Positions 50,754 through 58,429 of a stretch of 64,000 nucleotides of DNA are shown in pieces. The notes beneath the pieces were generated by a model, which was not told where the DNA came from, made no database searches, and worked only from the letters and a program-made list of their open reading frames with translations. A program made the translations under genes and the position numbers. This DNA is from Chryseobacterium vaccae. GTDB taxonomy: Bacteria; Bacteroidota; Bacteroidia; Flavobacteriales; Weeksellaceae. The DNA lies in the NCBI RefSeq assembly GCF_009602705.1, contig NZ_VSWH01000001.1:930001-994000 (forward strand). The letters run 5' to 3'. How positions within the stretch are numbered: position 1 is the stretch's first letter; each line of letters begins with the position of its first letter.

Positions 50754-50971
50754 ATCACCAGTTTTGAATAAGGTTTGTAAAAAGGGACACCTCTTTCCAG
50801 TCTGGCATCATACCTGCCTAATACTTCTAAGAAGCTATCCTGAACATCATCTGTCTGTTTTTTTCGCAATATCCAGACCTCCCAGAAAGCGGAATTCAAT
50901 GGAAGATTATGCCTGTTTTCTTCGGCCCAGCTTATGAAATCTCTCCGGACCTGCTCTCTCTTTTCATTCAT
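50735..50971 (-). CDS. unrecognised 78-residue protein inside the grasp-with-spasm operon
   Basis: This basic-to-neutral 78-residue protein (REQVRRDFISWAEENRHNLP, VLGRYDARLERGVPFYKP) has no signal peptide, no membrane segment and no family I recognise. It starts two bases after the ATP-grasp stop (TAA, CA, ATG) and overlaps the start of gwsS by 19 bp, so it is translated with both. The tight packing suggests an accessory part of the system, such as a leader-binding or scaffold protein, but that is inference. A helical N-terminal half is likely. Confidence 0.75.
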   Translation of the reverse strand: MNEKREQVRRDFISWAEENRHNLPLNSAFWEVWILRKKQTDDVQDSFLEVLGRYDARLERGVPFYKPYSKLVIWNLNG

Positions 50972-50973
50972 TG

Positions 50974-51960
50974 TTATTGGTTTAAAAATCGGGCAATGCT
51001 TCGTTCAATATCATAGTTGCAATTATCCGAAAGCCATTGGAACTGCCCTACAGGATTGGCTTCCAGAAAAACATATTCTTTTTTATCTGTATAAATCATA
51101 TCTATGGAAGCACAGTTAATGTCCAGGCTTTTCATCAGTTTTTTTATTTTTTTGGTTTCTTTTCCCGGCAACAGATAAGGCACACAGCGGTTTGGCCGTT
51201 CTGTATCATAATTTCTGAAATCTACTTTGGTTCTTTCATTAGCCTGAGAAAAAATAGCCATAGAATACAGTTTGTCGTCCAGGTAAAAAATGCGCAGTTC
51301 ATATTCTTTTTCAATATATTCCTGCAGAAAAATATACCCTTGTGATATATTACTTCTAATTTCCTTTAACTGCTGAATATGAGCATCTGTAACAATGGTG
51401 GGAGGAACTTTTACCAATATATCAAACTCTTCATCCCAATTAATCTTTATATCATCAAGCATGACATCTTTAACAATGATTTTCTCATGAGACCTGTAAA
51501 AATCTCCTATCACTGATATATTGGAAGATACCAGTGTTTCAGGAATCAGAAGCCCTGCTTCTTTTGCTTTCTGAAGGACTTTTAATTTATTGATATTATT
51601 ATCGCTTCTTTTATTTAACCGCTGTTTGAACAGTTGGTCATACCAATCAATATACGCTTCATGAATGGCTTTTTCTTCAAAATTATATTGATCATAAACG
51701 TTTAAGAATATGTTTCTGACTGATTGATTATCATATTGATTCAATATAGATCCCGGATGATACCCATGATCTTTTAAGTACCCTCTCCTATACCAATATG
51801 AATTATCATTGATAGGATTTGTGTGATTGGAAATATGCATACTTTCCACTTCAAAATCCTCATTTCTATCACATACCGCAGATGGATATTCAAAATAGAT
51901 CCAGTCCAGAACATCATTGGTGGAATAATCCTGCTGAATGGAGTTAATTTTTATGTTCAT
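50974..51960 (-). CDS. gwsG: grasp-with-spasm system ATP-grasp peptide maturase
   Basis: This 328-residue protein is an ATP-grasp ligase of the kind that forms ester or amide side-chain links in ribosomally made peptides. The C-terminal grasp half has RPNRCVPYLLP (about 255-265) and the metal ligands D287 (ASIDMIYTD) and E300/N302 (EYVFLEANPVGQFQWL). The N-terminal half is helical and should read the leader. Its start follows a strong hairpin (51984-52005) after the second precursor. It begins the run gwsG, 78-residue gene, gwsS. The assignment rests on the pairing with the SPASM protein and the two precursors. Confidence 0.9.
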   Translation of the reverse strand: MNIKINSIQQDYSTNDVLDWIYFEYPSAVCDRNEDFEVESMHISNHTNPINDNSYWYRRGYLKDHGYHPGSILNQYDNQSVRNIFLNVYDQYNFEEKAIHEAYIDWYDQLFKQRLNKRSDNNINKLKVLQKAKEAGLLIPETLVSSNISVIGDFYRSHEKIIVKDVMLDDIKINWDEEFDILVKVPPTIVTDAHIQQLKEIRSNISQGYIFLQEYIEKEYELRIFYLDDKLYSMAIFSQANERTKVDFRNYDTERPNRCVPYLLPGKETKKIKKLMKSLDINCASIDMIYTDKKEYVFLEANPVGQFQWLSDNCNYDIERSIARFLNQ

Positions 51961-51983
51961 ATTTCCCTGAATAAGCAGAAAAT

Positions 51984-52005
51984 GTTCCGCCCTTTAAGAC
52001 GGAAC
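51984..52005 (-). terminator. intra-operon hairpin between precursor and maturase genes
   Basis: On the minus strand GTTCCGTC pairs with GGCGGAAC (one G-U) around a 6-nt loop, followed by only a weak T run (ATTTT). It is a strong stem with a poor tail, so it may partly stop transcription or protect the upstream precursor RNA. Confidence 0.65.
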
Positions 52006-52014
52006 AATTCTTTA

Positions 52015-52254
52015 TTAAAACCTTACAATATGCCATCTGCCGTCAATACAATATTCCCTGCGCATAAGAGTTCCTTCACTGTTAAATTCCTCACGGTCTT
52101 CTGAATAAGTATAGGTACCATCTTTAAGTCCGTCAATACCTTTAGCAATATAACTTCCTCCTCTGGTTGCACATCTTTCACCACCTTTAACTGTTCCGAG
52201 CTGTGGTCTTGTTAAGGTTTTGAATTTGTCTGAGTTTAAATTTTCAAGTTTCAT
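52015..52254 (-). CDS. grasp-with-spasm precursor peptide, copy 2
   Basis: This 79-residue peptide has a leader LENLNSDKFKTLTRPQLG with GG at 24-25 and a 54-residue core. The core keeps DGTYTYSEDR (45-54), NSEG (58-61) and EYCIDGRW (67-74) from its paralog. The abundance of Thr, Ser, Asp and Glu in DGTYTYSED is what ATP-grasp ester or amide forming enzymes use. I count about 60 of 79 identical residues to the paralog at 52345-52584. It lies 54 bp before gwsG with the hairpin in between. Processing after GG is inferred. Confidence 0.82.
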   Translation of the reverse strand: MKLENLNSDKFKTLTRPQLGTVKGGERCATRGGSYIAKGIDGLKDGTYTYSEDREEFNSEGTLMRREYCIDGRWHIVRF

Positions 52255-52344
52255 GATTTCAATATTTTTAGTTAGTACATCCTGCTTTGTTACGTTGGGA
52301 TGCTTTTTAAAAGTTTTTTCAGCCTGTTACTGAACATTTTGTCA

Positions 52345-52584
52345 TCAGGCACGTATGGTATACCATCTGCCGTCAATACAGTACTCCATATGCATGGTTT
52401 GTCCTTCACTATTAAGTTCCTGACGGTCTTCAGAATAGGTATAAGTTCCATCTTTAAGGACATCAAGCCCCTTAGCCGTATAAGTTCCGCTTTTAGTGGC
52501 ACGTCTGTCACCACCTTTCACGGTTCCCAACTGTGGTCTTGTCAGGGTTTTGAATTTGTCTGAGTTTAAATTTTCAAGTTGCAT
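52345..52584 (-). CDS. grasp-with-spasm precursor peptide, copy 1
   Basis: This 79-residue peptide has almost the same 25-residue leader as copy 2 (one substitution, Q2 for K2) and a diverged core (DRRATKSGTYTAKGLDVL, then the shared DGTYTYSEDR, NSEG and EYCIDGRW segments). Leader conservation with core change is the usual mark of a precursor pair served by one set of enzymes. It is first in the cluster after the Crp/Fnr gene and has a leader hairpin upstream (52605-52630). Family assignment is by context and leader type. Confidence 0.82.
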   Translation of the reverse strand: MQLENLNSDKFKTLTRPQLGTVKGGDRRATKSGTYTAKGLDVLKDGTYTYSEDRQELNSEGQTMHMEYCIDGRWYTIRA

Positions 52585-52604
52585 AATTTTGTCATTTTTA
52601 GTTC

Positions 52605-52630
52605 ATACACTCCCTTCCGCCGGAGTGTTT
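52605..52630 (-). promoter_or_regulatory. leader hairpin upstream of the precursor genes
   Basis: On the minus strand ACACTCCGGC pairs with GGGAGTGT (bulged) in the 5' leader of the first precursor, about 20 bp before its ATG, without a T run. It may protect the transcript or sense a factor; a role is not proven. A second palindrome, AGGCCT, lies 50 bp farther upstream. Confidence 0.45.
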
Positions 52631-52706
52631 CAGCGGTTTCTTCTCTTTTCTTAGGCCTTAGAAGAATAGGCCTCAATTCGTAGCTACTGAATATTTTTTA
52701 ATTTTA

Positions 52707-53297
52707 TCAATCCTGTTCATTCGCTGTTATACCCCGTTTCAGGCGGCTAAGCGAAGGATTTTCCATTCCCAGGAACGAAGCGATATAATACTGTGGAATA
52801 TGGGACGGTAGATCCGGAAATTCTTTAAGAAACTGCATATACCGATCCCGGGCACATAAAAAAGAAATGGTTTCCATCCGGTGTAAAAGAGCAAAAAAAG
52901 ATTCTTCGGCAATAATGCGCCCTGCCCTTTCCCATCCTTTGGAAATCTCATATAAATTTTCCAGATCATCTACATTAATCACCCAGATGGATGATTCTAT
53001 AATCGCTTCAATATAATAGGTACACTGAATCTTTTTGGTCATACTCCTCAAAGCCGTAACCAATTCTCCTTTTCCACTCAGGAAAAGAATATGTTCTTTA
53101 GAATGATCATCAATAAAATAGGTTCTGAAAATCCCTTTTTCTATAAAACCCAACTGTAAGCAGATATCTCCACGCTGGTTAAAATAGGAGCCTTTCTCGT
53201 AGGTTACTTTTTTCCATAGGTATTTTGACATTTCAATTTCTTCTTCACTCAGCTTCAGGTTTTCTTTTAAAAATGAAAGTAATGCTTCAGAGTTCAT
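52707..53297 (-). CDS. Crp/Fnr-family regulator adjacent to the grasp-with-spasm cluster
   Basis: This 196-residue protein has a cyclic-nucleotide-binding-like beta-roll (about 25-120, LGFIEKGIFRTYFIDDHSKEH) and a C-terminal winged helix (about 150-196, HIPQYYIASFLGMENPSLSRLKRG). The roll lacks a clear phosphate-binding RxS motif. It is about 120 bp upstream of the first precursor gene and on the same strand, so it may be co-transcribed with or regulate the cluster. It differs clearly from the other Crp/Fnr protein in the window at 46628-47191. Confidence 0.9.
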   Translation of the reverse strand: MNSEALLSFLKENLKLSEEEIEMSKYLWKKVTYEKGSYFNQRGDICLQLGFIEKGIFRTYFIDDHSKEHILFLSGKGELVTALRSMTKKIQCTYYIEAIIESSIWVINVDDLENLYEISKGWERAGRIIAEESFFALLHRMETISFLCARDRYMQFLKEFPDLPSHIPQYYIASFLGMENPSLSRLKRGITANEQD

Positions 53298-53491
53298 AGG
53301 CGTATCCTGTTATCTTTTCAAAGTTGCTTTTCTCAAAAATATTTACATTTTTCATATGTTTCATTAACAAATGTTAACCGAATAAGAAAAAGTTCAATAT
53401 TCTACAAATGAAAATACATTAAAATCAAATATTATTAACAACTCTAATAATCAATCATAAAAAAACATCTTTCAGTTGGTATTAATTTTTC

Positions 53492-53499
53492 TATTTTTG
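53492..53499 (+). promoter_or_regulatory. -7 promoter box of the M1 peptidase gene
   Basis: TATTTTTG matches TAnnTTTG and lies 23 bp before the ATG at 53523. Confidence 0.5.
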
Positions 53500-53522
53500 A
53501 AAGATTATTAATGCAATTCACT

Positions 53523-55154
53523 ATGAAAAAGCTGACGTTCACTCTTCTCTTTATTTCAGGGTTTGCTTTCGGGCAGGTCTTTGAAAAAAACAGAGTTTTC
53601 ACCAAACAGGACACTTTAAGGGGTTCTGACACCCAGTTCCGGAACTTTTGGGATGTAAAAAAATACGACCTTTCTGTAGAACCAGATTTTGAGCAGAAAA
53701 GTATTAAAGGTTACAATAAGATCAGCTTTGAAATCACCAAAGATGTTACAAATCCTGTTTTCCAGATCGATTTGCAGCAGCCTATGAAAGCAGATCAAGT
53801 GGAAGGCAGCTTTCCCATTACCGGTTATAAGCAGGATGGTGATTTTATTTTCGTAACATCTAAAAAGAAATTTAAAAAAGGTGAAAAATACACCATGAAT
53901 GTCACGTACTCCGGAAACCCTGTGATTGCTAAAAAAGCACCCTGGGACGGAGGCTGGATCTTCACCAAGGATGAAAAAGGGAATCCCTGGATGAGTGTTG
54001 CTGATCAGGCAGAAGGCTCGTCACTCTGGCTGCCTACCAAAGATATCTGGAGCGATGAACCGGATAACGGTATTATTATGAAGATCATCACTCCCAATGA
54101 ACTTGCAGGAGTAGGAAACGGAAGACTGATTGATAAAAAAACCGAGGGCAGTAAAACAATATATACATGGGAAGTGAAAAATCCGATCAATGACTATTCT
54201 ATCATTCCGAATATCGGAAAGTATGTCAACTTTAAAGACACTTTTAACGGTGAAAAAGGAAAGCTCGATCTGGATTACTGGGTACTCGATTATAATCTTG
54301 AAAAAGCAAAAAAACAGTTCCAGCAGGTAAAGCCAATGCTCTCAGCGTTTGAATACTGGTTCGGACCTTATCCTTTTTATGAGGACTCCTACAAACTCGT
54401 AGACTCTCCGTATCTCGGCATGGAGCATCAGAGCAATGTGGCCTATGGAAACGGATATCAGAACGGATACCTCGGAAGAGATCTTTCGGGAACCGGAGTT
54501 GGCCTGAACTGGGATTATATCATCATCCACGAAAGCGGCCATGAATGGTTTGCCAACAATATTACAGCGAAAGATATGGCAGATATGTGGATTCATGAAA
54601 GCTTTACCATGTATTCCGAAGTTCTTTTCACTGAAAAATATATGGATAAAAAATCGGCAGATATTTATGCCCAGGGACTTCATAACACGATTATGAATGA
54701 TATCCCGATCATTGGCCATTACGGAGTAAGAAGTGAAGGAAGCGGTGATATGTATCCTAAGGGAGCCAGTATGATCCACACGATAAGACAGGTCATCAAT
54801 AACGATGAAAAGTTCAGACAGATCTTAAGAGGAATGAACAAGGATTTCTATCATAAAACTGTTACCACCAAACAGATTGAGGATTATATTTCAACCAAAG
54901 CAGGAATTGATCTTTCAAGTATTTTTGATCAGTATCTGAGAACGACCAAAATTCCGACCCTGGAATACTCACAGGATAACGAAACTTTAAAATTCCGCTA
55001 TACCAATACGGTAAAAAATCTTAAGCTTCCGATAAGAATTGACGGGGAACAAACCATTAACCCGACAGAGCAATGGCAAACGGTAAAGTTAAAGAAAAAT
55101 ACCCCGGTTGAGTGGAATAAGAACTATTATGTATATTATATAAAAGCTCAGTAA
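53523..55154 (+). CDS. secreted M1-family metallopeptidase
   Basis: I use the ATG at 53523, which gives a signal peptide (MKKLTFTLLFISGFAFGQ) and 543 residues. An N-terminal beta domain (about 30-250) binds the peptide. The catalytic zinc site HESGHEWFANNITA (336-349) with MADMWIHESFTMY supplies the third ligand. The family GxMEN motif appears as GMEHQS (about 299-304), the variant common in Bacteroidota. The C-terminal helical domain is short. It should work in the periplasm or outside the cell as an aminopeptidase. An M61 peptidase gene follows. Confidence 0.95.
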   Translation: MKKLTFTLLFISGFAFGQVFEKNRVFTKQDTLRGSDTQFRNFWDVKKYDLSVEPDFEQKSIKGYNKISFEITKDVTNPVFQIDLQQPMKADQVEGSFPITGYKQDGDFIFVTSKKKFKKGEKYTMNVTYSGNPVIAKKAPWDGGWIFTKDEKGNPWMSVADQAEGSSLWLPTKDIWSDEPDNGIIMKIITPNELAGVGNGRLIDKKTEGSKTIYTWEVKNPINDYSIIPNIGKYVNFKDTFNGEKGKLDLDYWVLDYNLEKAKKQFQQVKPMLSAFEYWFGPYPFYEDSYKLVDSPYLGMEHQSNVAYGNGYQNGYLGRDLSGTGVGLNWDYIIIHESGHEWFANNITAKDMADMWIHESFTMYSEVLFTEKYMDKKSADIYAQGLHNTIMNDIPIIGHYGVRSEGSGDMYPKGASMIHTIRQVINNDEKFRQILRGMNKDFYHKTVTTKQIEDYISTKAGIDLSSIFDQYLRTTKIPTLEYSQDNETLKFRYTNTVKNLKLPIRIDGEQTINPTEQWQTVKLKKNTPVEWNKNYYVYYIKAQ

Positions 55155-55333
55155 ATCATATAAAAGGCAGAATCGTTTCAGGCGAATTTGCCTTTTTGCT
55201 TTCTGGAGCTGTTCAATTTCTCCATCGGGAATTTCGATTTTCTGCCTCAAAAAATTTTAAGAAAAGTTTAAGACCTTACTTCGTAACAAAATGAGAAAAA
55301 CAACAACTACTTAGTTATAAAAATTCAAACTTA

Positions 55334-57190
55334 ATGAAAAAAACCACACTCACTCTCGGGCTTTTTGCCGCTTTAATGGCCAACGCCCAATCTATCAAAA
55401 CAACAATTGATCTTGTTCATGTAAAAGATGACAAAGTAGCTGTTACCATGGAGTTTCCTAAAATGAAATCAGGAGACGTAAAATTCCATTTTCCTAAAAC
55501 AGTTCCGGGTACTTATTCTGAAGATGATTACGGAAGATTTGTAGAAGGGATTAAATTCTATGACAACAAAGGCAAAGAACTTACTTATACTAAAGTAAAT
55601 GACAATACATATTCACTTAAAAATGCCCAAAGCCTGACGAAAGTAACCTACCTGGTGAACGACAGTTTTGATGAAGAAATGGATGCTTCCAAACATAAAG
55701 CAGTATTTTCTCCATCAGGAACCAATATTGAGGAAGGAAAAGTATACCTGATCAATACCCACGGTTTTATCGGCTATATTGATAATATGCAGGATGTTCC
55801 TTATCAGCTGGTGGTTCAGAAGCCTGCAGATTTTTATGGAACGACCGCTCTTGTAGACCAGGATAAATCCGATTCTACAGATACTTACACATTAGCCAAC
55901 TATGCAAAGGTTACAGATTCGCCGTTAATGTACACCAAGCCAGATTATGTTACTTTTAATGCCGGAGGAATGGATCTGGTATTAGGGGTTTATTCTGCAA
56001 CAGGAAAATATAAAGCTGCCGATTTTAAAGATAATATAGAAAAAATGGTGGTTGCCCAAAAGAAATTCTTAGGCGACATGAATACCAATAAGAAATATGC
56101 GATCATGCTTTATCTTTCCGGAGGTAACGGACCAAATATCAAAGGTTTTGGAGCTTTGGAACATCATGAATCCACAAGTGTGGTTCTTCCGGAAGCCATG
56201 CCTAAAAACGCGATCGATAAAACCCTTACCGATGTGGTTTCCCATGAGTTTTTCCATACCGTAAATCCTCTGAAAACCCATTCTGAAGAGATTCATTATT
56301 TTGATTATTCAGACCCGAAAATGTCCCAGCATCTTTGGATGTATGAAGGCGGAACGGAATATTTCGCGAACCTGTTCCAGATTCAGGAAGGCCTGATTAA
56401 TAAAGATGAGTTTCTTGAAAGAATCGGAGAGAAAATCACCAACTCCAAGAATTATGATGATACCATGCCATTCACGGTGATGAGTAAAAATGTTCTGAAG
56501 GAGCCTTATAAAGATCAATACAGAAACGTTTACGAAAAAGGAGCCCTGCTTGCCATGTGCCTGGATATTGAACTGAGAAAATTATCCAACGGAGAAATGG
56601 GCTATCGTGATATGATCAGAAAGTTATCTCAAAGATTCGGAGAAAATAAACCGTTCAAAGATGACAAGCTGATTGATGAACTGGTTGCAGTAACCGGATA
56701 TCCGCAGGTAAAAGATTTCTACAATAAATATATTGCCGGAAACCAGCCAACCCCTTATGCAGAATACCTGAATATGGTAGGTGTAACGGTTAACAAGCAG
56801 GAAATCCCACCTATCTTCTGGTTTATTAAAGATCCGAATCTTACCGGCTATAACGAAAAAAATAAAACCCTTGTTTTTGAAGAAACCGCAGCGTTGTCTA
56901 CCTTCTCAAAAAACATTGGTTTAAAAAGTACCGACGAAATTTTAGCATTGGACGGAAAATCCATTGATATTCAGAAGATGCAGGATTTTGTAGGTTATGC
57001 AAGATCAATCAAAGAAGGTCAGGAAGTTACTGTTACCATTCTTAGAAACAACGCAGGAAAAAGCGAGAAGATGACCCTTAAAGGAAAAGCCGTTCTGGAT
57101 AAGATGAGTATAGAAACTCTTCAGTACAAAGCCAATCCTACACCTGCAGAGCAGAAACTGCAGAATCAGTGGCTGACAGGGAAGAAATAA
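55334..57190 (+). CDS. secreted M61-family (glycyl aminopeptidase-like) metallopeptidase with PDZ domain
   Basis: This 618-residue protein has a signal peptide (MKKTTLTLGLFAALMANAQ). The N-terminal beta domain is followed by the zinc site HEFFHTVNPLK (304-308 HExxH) with MYEGGTEYFANLF for the third ligand. A C-terminal PDZ-like domain lies at about 505-600 (LKSTDEILALDGKSIDIQKM). M61 enzymes cleave N-terminal Gly or Ala. The gap to the M1 gene is about 180 bp, so it has its own promoter. A strong terminator follows at 57211-57237. Confidence 0.95.
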   Translation: MKKTTLTLGLFAALMANAQSIKTTIDLVHVKDDKVAVTMEFPKMKSGDVKFHFPKTVPGTYSEDDYGRFVEGIKFYDNKGKELTYTKVNDNTYSLKNAQSLTKVTYLVNDSFDEEMDASKHKAVFSPSGTNIEEGKVYLINTHGFIGYIDNMQDVPYQLVVQKPADFYGTTALVDQDKSDSTDTYTLANYAKVTDSPLMYTKPDYVTFNAGGMDLVLGVYSATGKYKAADFKDNIEKMVVAQKKFLGDMNTNKKYAIMLYLSGGNGPNIKGFGALEHHESTSVVLPEAMPKNAIDKTLTDVVSHEFFHTVNPLKTHSEEIHYFDYSDPKMSQHLWMYEGGTEYFANLFQIQEGLINKDEFLERIGEKITNSKNYDDTMPFTVMSKNVLKEPYKDQYRNVYEKGALLAMCLDIELRKLSNGEMGYRDMIRKLSQRFGENKPFKDDKLIDELVAVTGYPQVKDFYNKYIAGNQPTPYAEYLNMVGVTVNKQEIPPIFWFIKDPNLTGYNEKNKTLVFEETAALSTFSKNIGLKSTDEILALDGKSIDIQKMQDFVGYARSIKEGQEVTVTILRNNAGKSEKMTLKGKAVLDKMSIETLQYKANPTPAEQKLQNQWLTGKK

Positions 57191-57210
57191 TAAATTTAGT
57201 ATATAACAGT

Positions 57211-57237
57211 AAAGCGGAGTAATTCTCCGCTTTTTTA
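57211..57237 (+). terminator. strong rho-independent terminator
   Basis: AAAGCGGAG pairs with CTCCGCTTT around TAATT, followed by TTTTT. Confidence 0.95.
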
Positions 57238-57267
57238 TTGTTTTAGTTTAGATTTGAATGTAATTGG

Positions 57268-58422
57268 TTAAGCTTTTTTAATAGTAATTCTGAAAGTTGT
57301 TCCCTTACCTACTTCTGTCTGAGAAATTTTAATATCTCCGTTATGGTATTCATGAATCACTCTTCTGGCTAATGAAAGTCCCAGTCCCCAGCCTCTTTTT
57401 TTAGTTGAATATCCCGGTTTGAAAGCATTTCTTGCCTGCTGTTTGGTCATTCCGCTTCCGGTATCTTTTACTTCGACCAGAATATTTTTGTTTCTTTCAA
57501 AAACATACATATCGAGAATGCCTTCGCCTTTCATGGCATCTACTGCATTTTTCACCAGGTTTTCAATTACCCAGCTCATCAGGATCTTGTTGTGTGGCAA
57601 CATAACAGTATAGACAGGAAGATGCAGGCTGAATTTTACTTTTTTCGAAATCCGTGTTTTCAGATAGTCATAATTTTCCAGAATCGTTTCATTGAAATTC
57701 ATATCGTTCAGCTCAGGAACGGAACCGATCTTTGAAAAACGTTCGGAGATTGTCCTCAGTCTTTCAATGTCTTTTTCAATTTCATAAACTCCTTCAGAGT
57801 CCGGGGTTTCCAGCTTCATGATTTCCATCCAGCCAATCATTGAAGATAAAGGAGTTCCGATCTGGTGGGCTGTTTCTTTCGCCAAACCTGCCCAGAGATA
57901 TCCCTCATCCGTCTTTTTAATAGTCCTGAAAAACCAGAATGAAAAACCAAAATACAACAGAATAAACAACCCCAGAATATAAGGTGAATATCGCAGATTA
58001 TTAAGAACACGTGAATTATCATAATAAACAAACTGATTATTCTGATTAGAAAATTTCAGTTCAATAGGAGGATAATTTTTGCCCATTTTTTTGGCCAGCA
58101 TGACAATCTCTTCAGAATCATTTTCAATTTCCTGGGGAATATTTTTATGTTCAACAGGGCGGTCATCCTTATCTAAAATAATAACAGGAATGGTTGTATT
58201 GGAACTATAGATCTGGAGAACCAGCTCCTGGACTTCTAAACTTGGAGTGGTTACTTCCTGCTGGAATTTCAGAGCACTTACTAGAATATCAACCCTTTTA
58301 ATTTCTTCTTTACGCAAGAAATTGATTAATATGGTAGATGATACTACTATGGCAACCACCAAAGCAGTCATTACAACAAAAATAATCCAGTTATTCAATC
58401 TGGCAAATATGGATTTCCTCAC
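57268..58422 (-). CDS. orphan sensor histidine kinase
   Basis: This 384-residue protein has two membrane segments (about 12-34 and 147-165) around a periplasmic sensor domain of about 110 residues. The dimerisation/phosphoacceptor motif is AKETAHQIGTPLSSMIG (H186), and the ATP-binding domain has N-box ENLVKNAVDAM, G1 DTGSGM and G2 GWGLGLSLARRV. No HAMP domain or response-regulator gene is visible nearby, so its partner is elsewhere. Signal and targets are unknown. The gene precedes the dacB-like gene's stop by 7 bp on the same strand. Confidence 0.93.
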   Translation of the reverse strand: MRKSIFARLNNWIIFVVMTALVVAIVVSSTILINFLRKEEIKRVDILVSALKFQQEVTTPSLEVQELVLQIYSSNTTIPVIILDKDDRPVEHKNIPQEIENDSEEIVMLAKKMGKNYPPIELKFSNQNNQFVYYDNSRVLNNLRYSPYILGLFILLYFGFSFWFFRTIKKTDEGYLWAGLAKETAHQIGTPLSSMIGWMEIMKLETPDSEGVYEIEKDIERLRTISERFSKIGSVPELNDMNFNETILENYDYLKTRISKKVKFSLHLPVYTVMLPHNKILMSWVIENLVKNAVDAMKGEGILDMYVFERNKNILVEVKDTGSGMTKQQARNAFKPGYSTKKRGWGLGLSLARRVIHEYHNGDIKISQTEVGKGTTFRITIKKA

Positions 58423-58429
58423 GGTTTGT

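Noticed and set aside
52290..52514. 74-residue frame over the first precursor
   Set aside because: It overlaps the better-supported precursor in another frame; only its short tail is noted as a finding.
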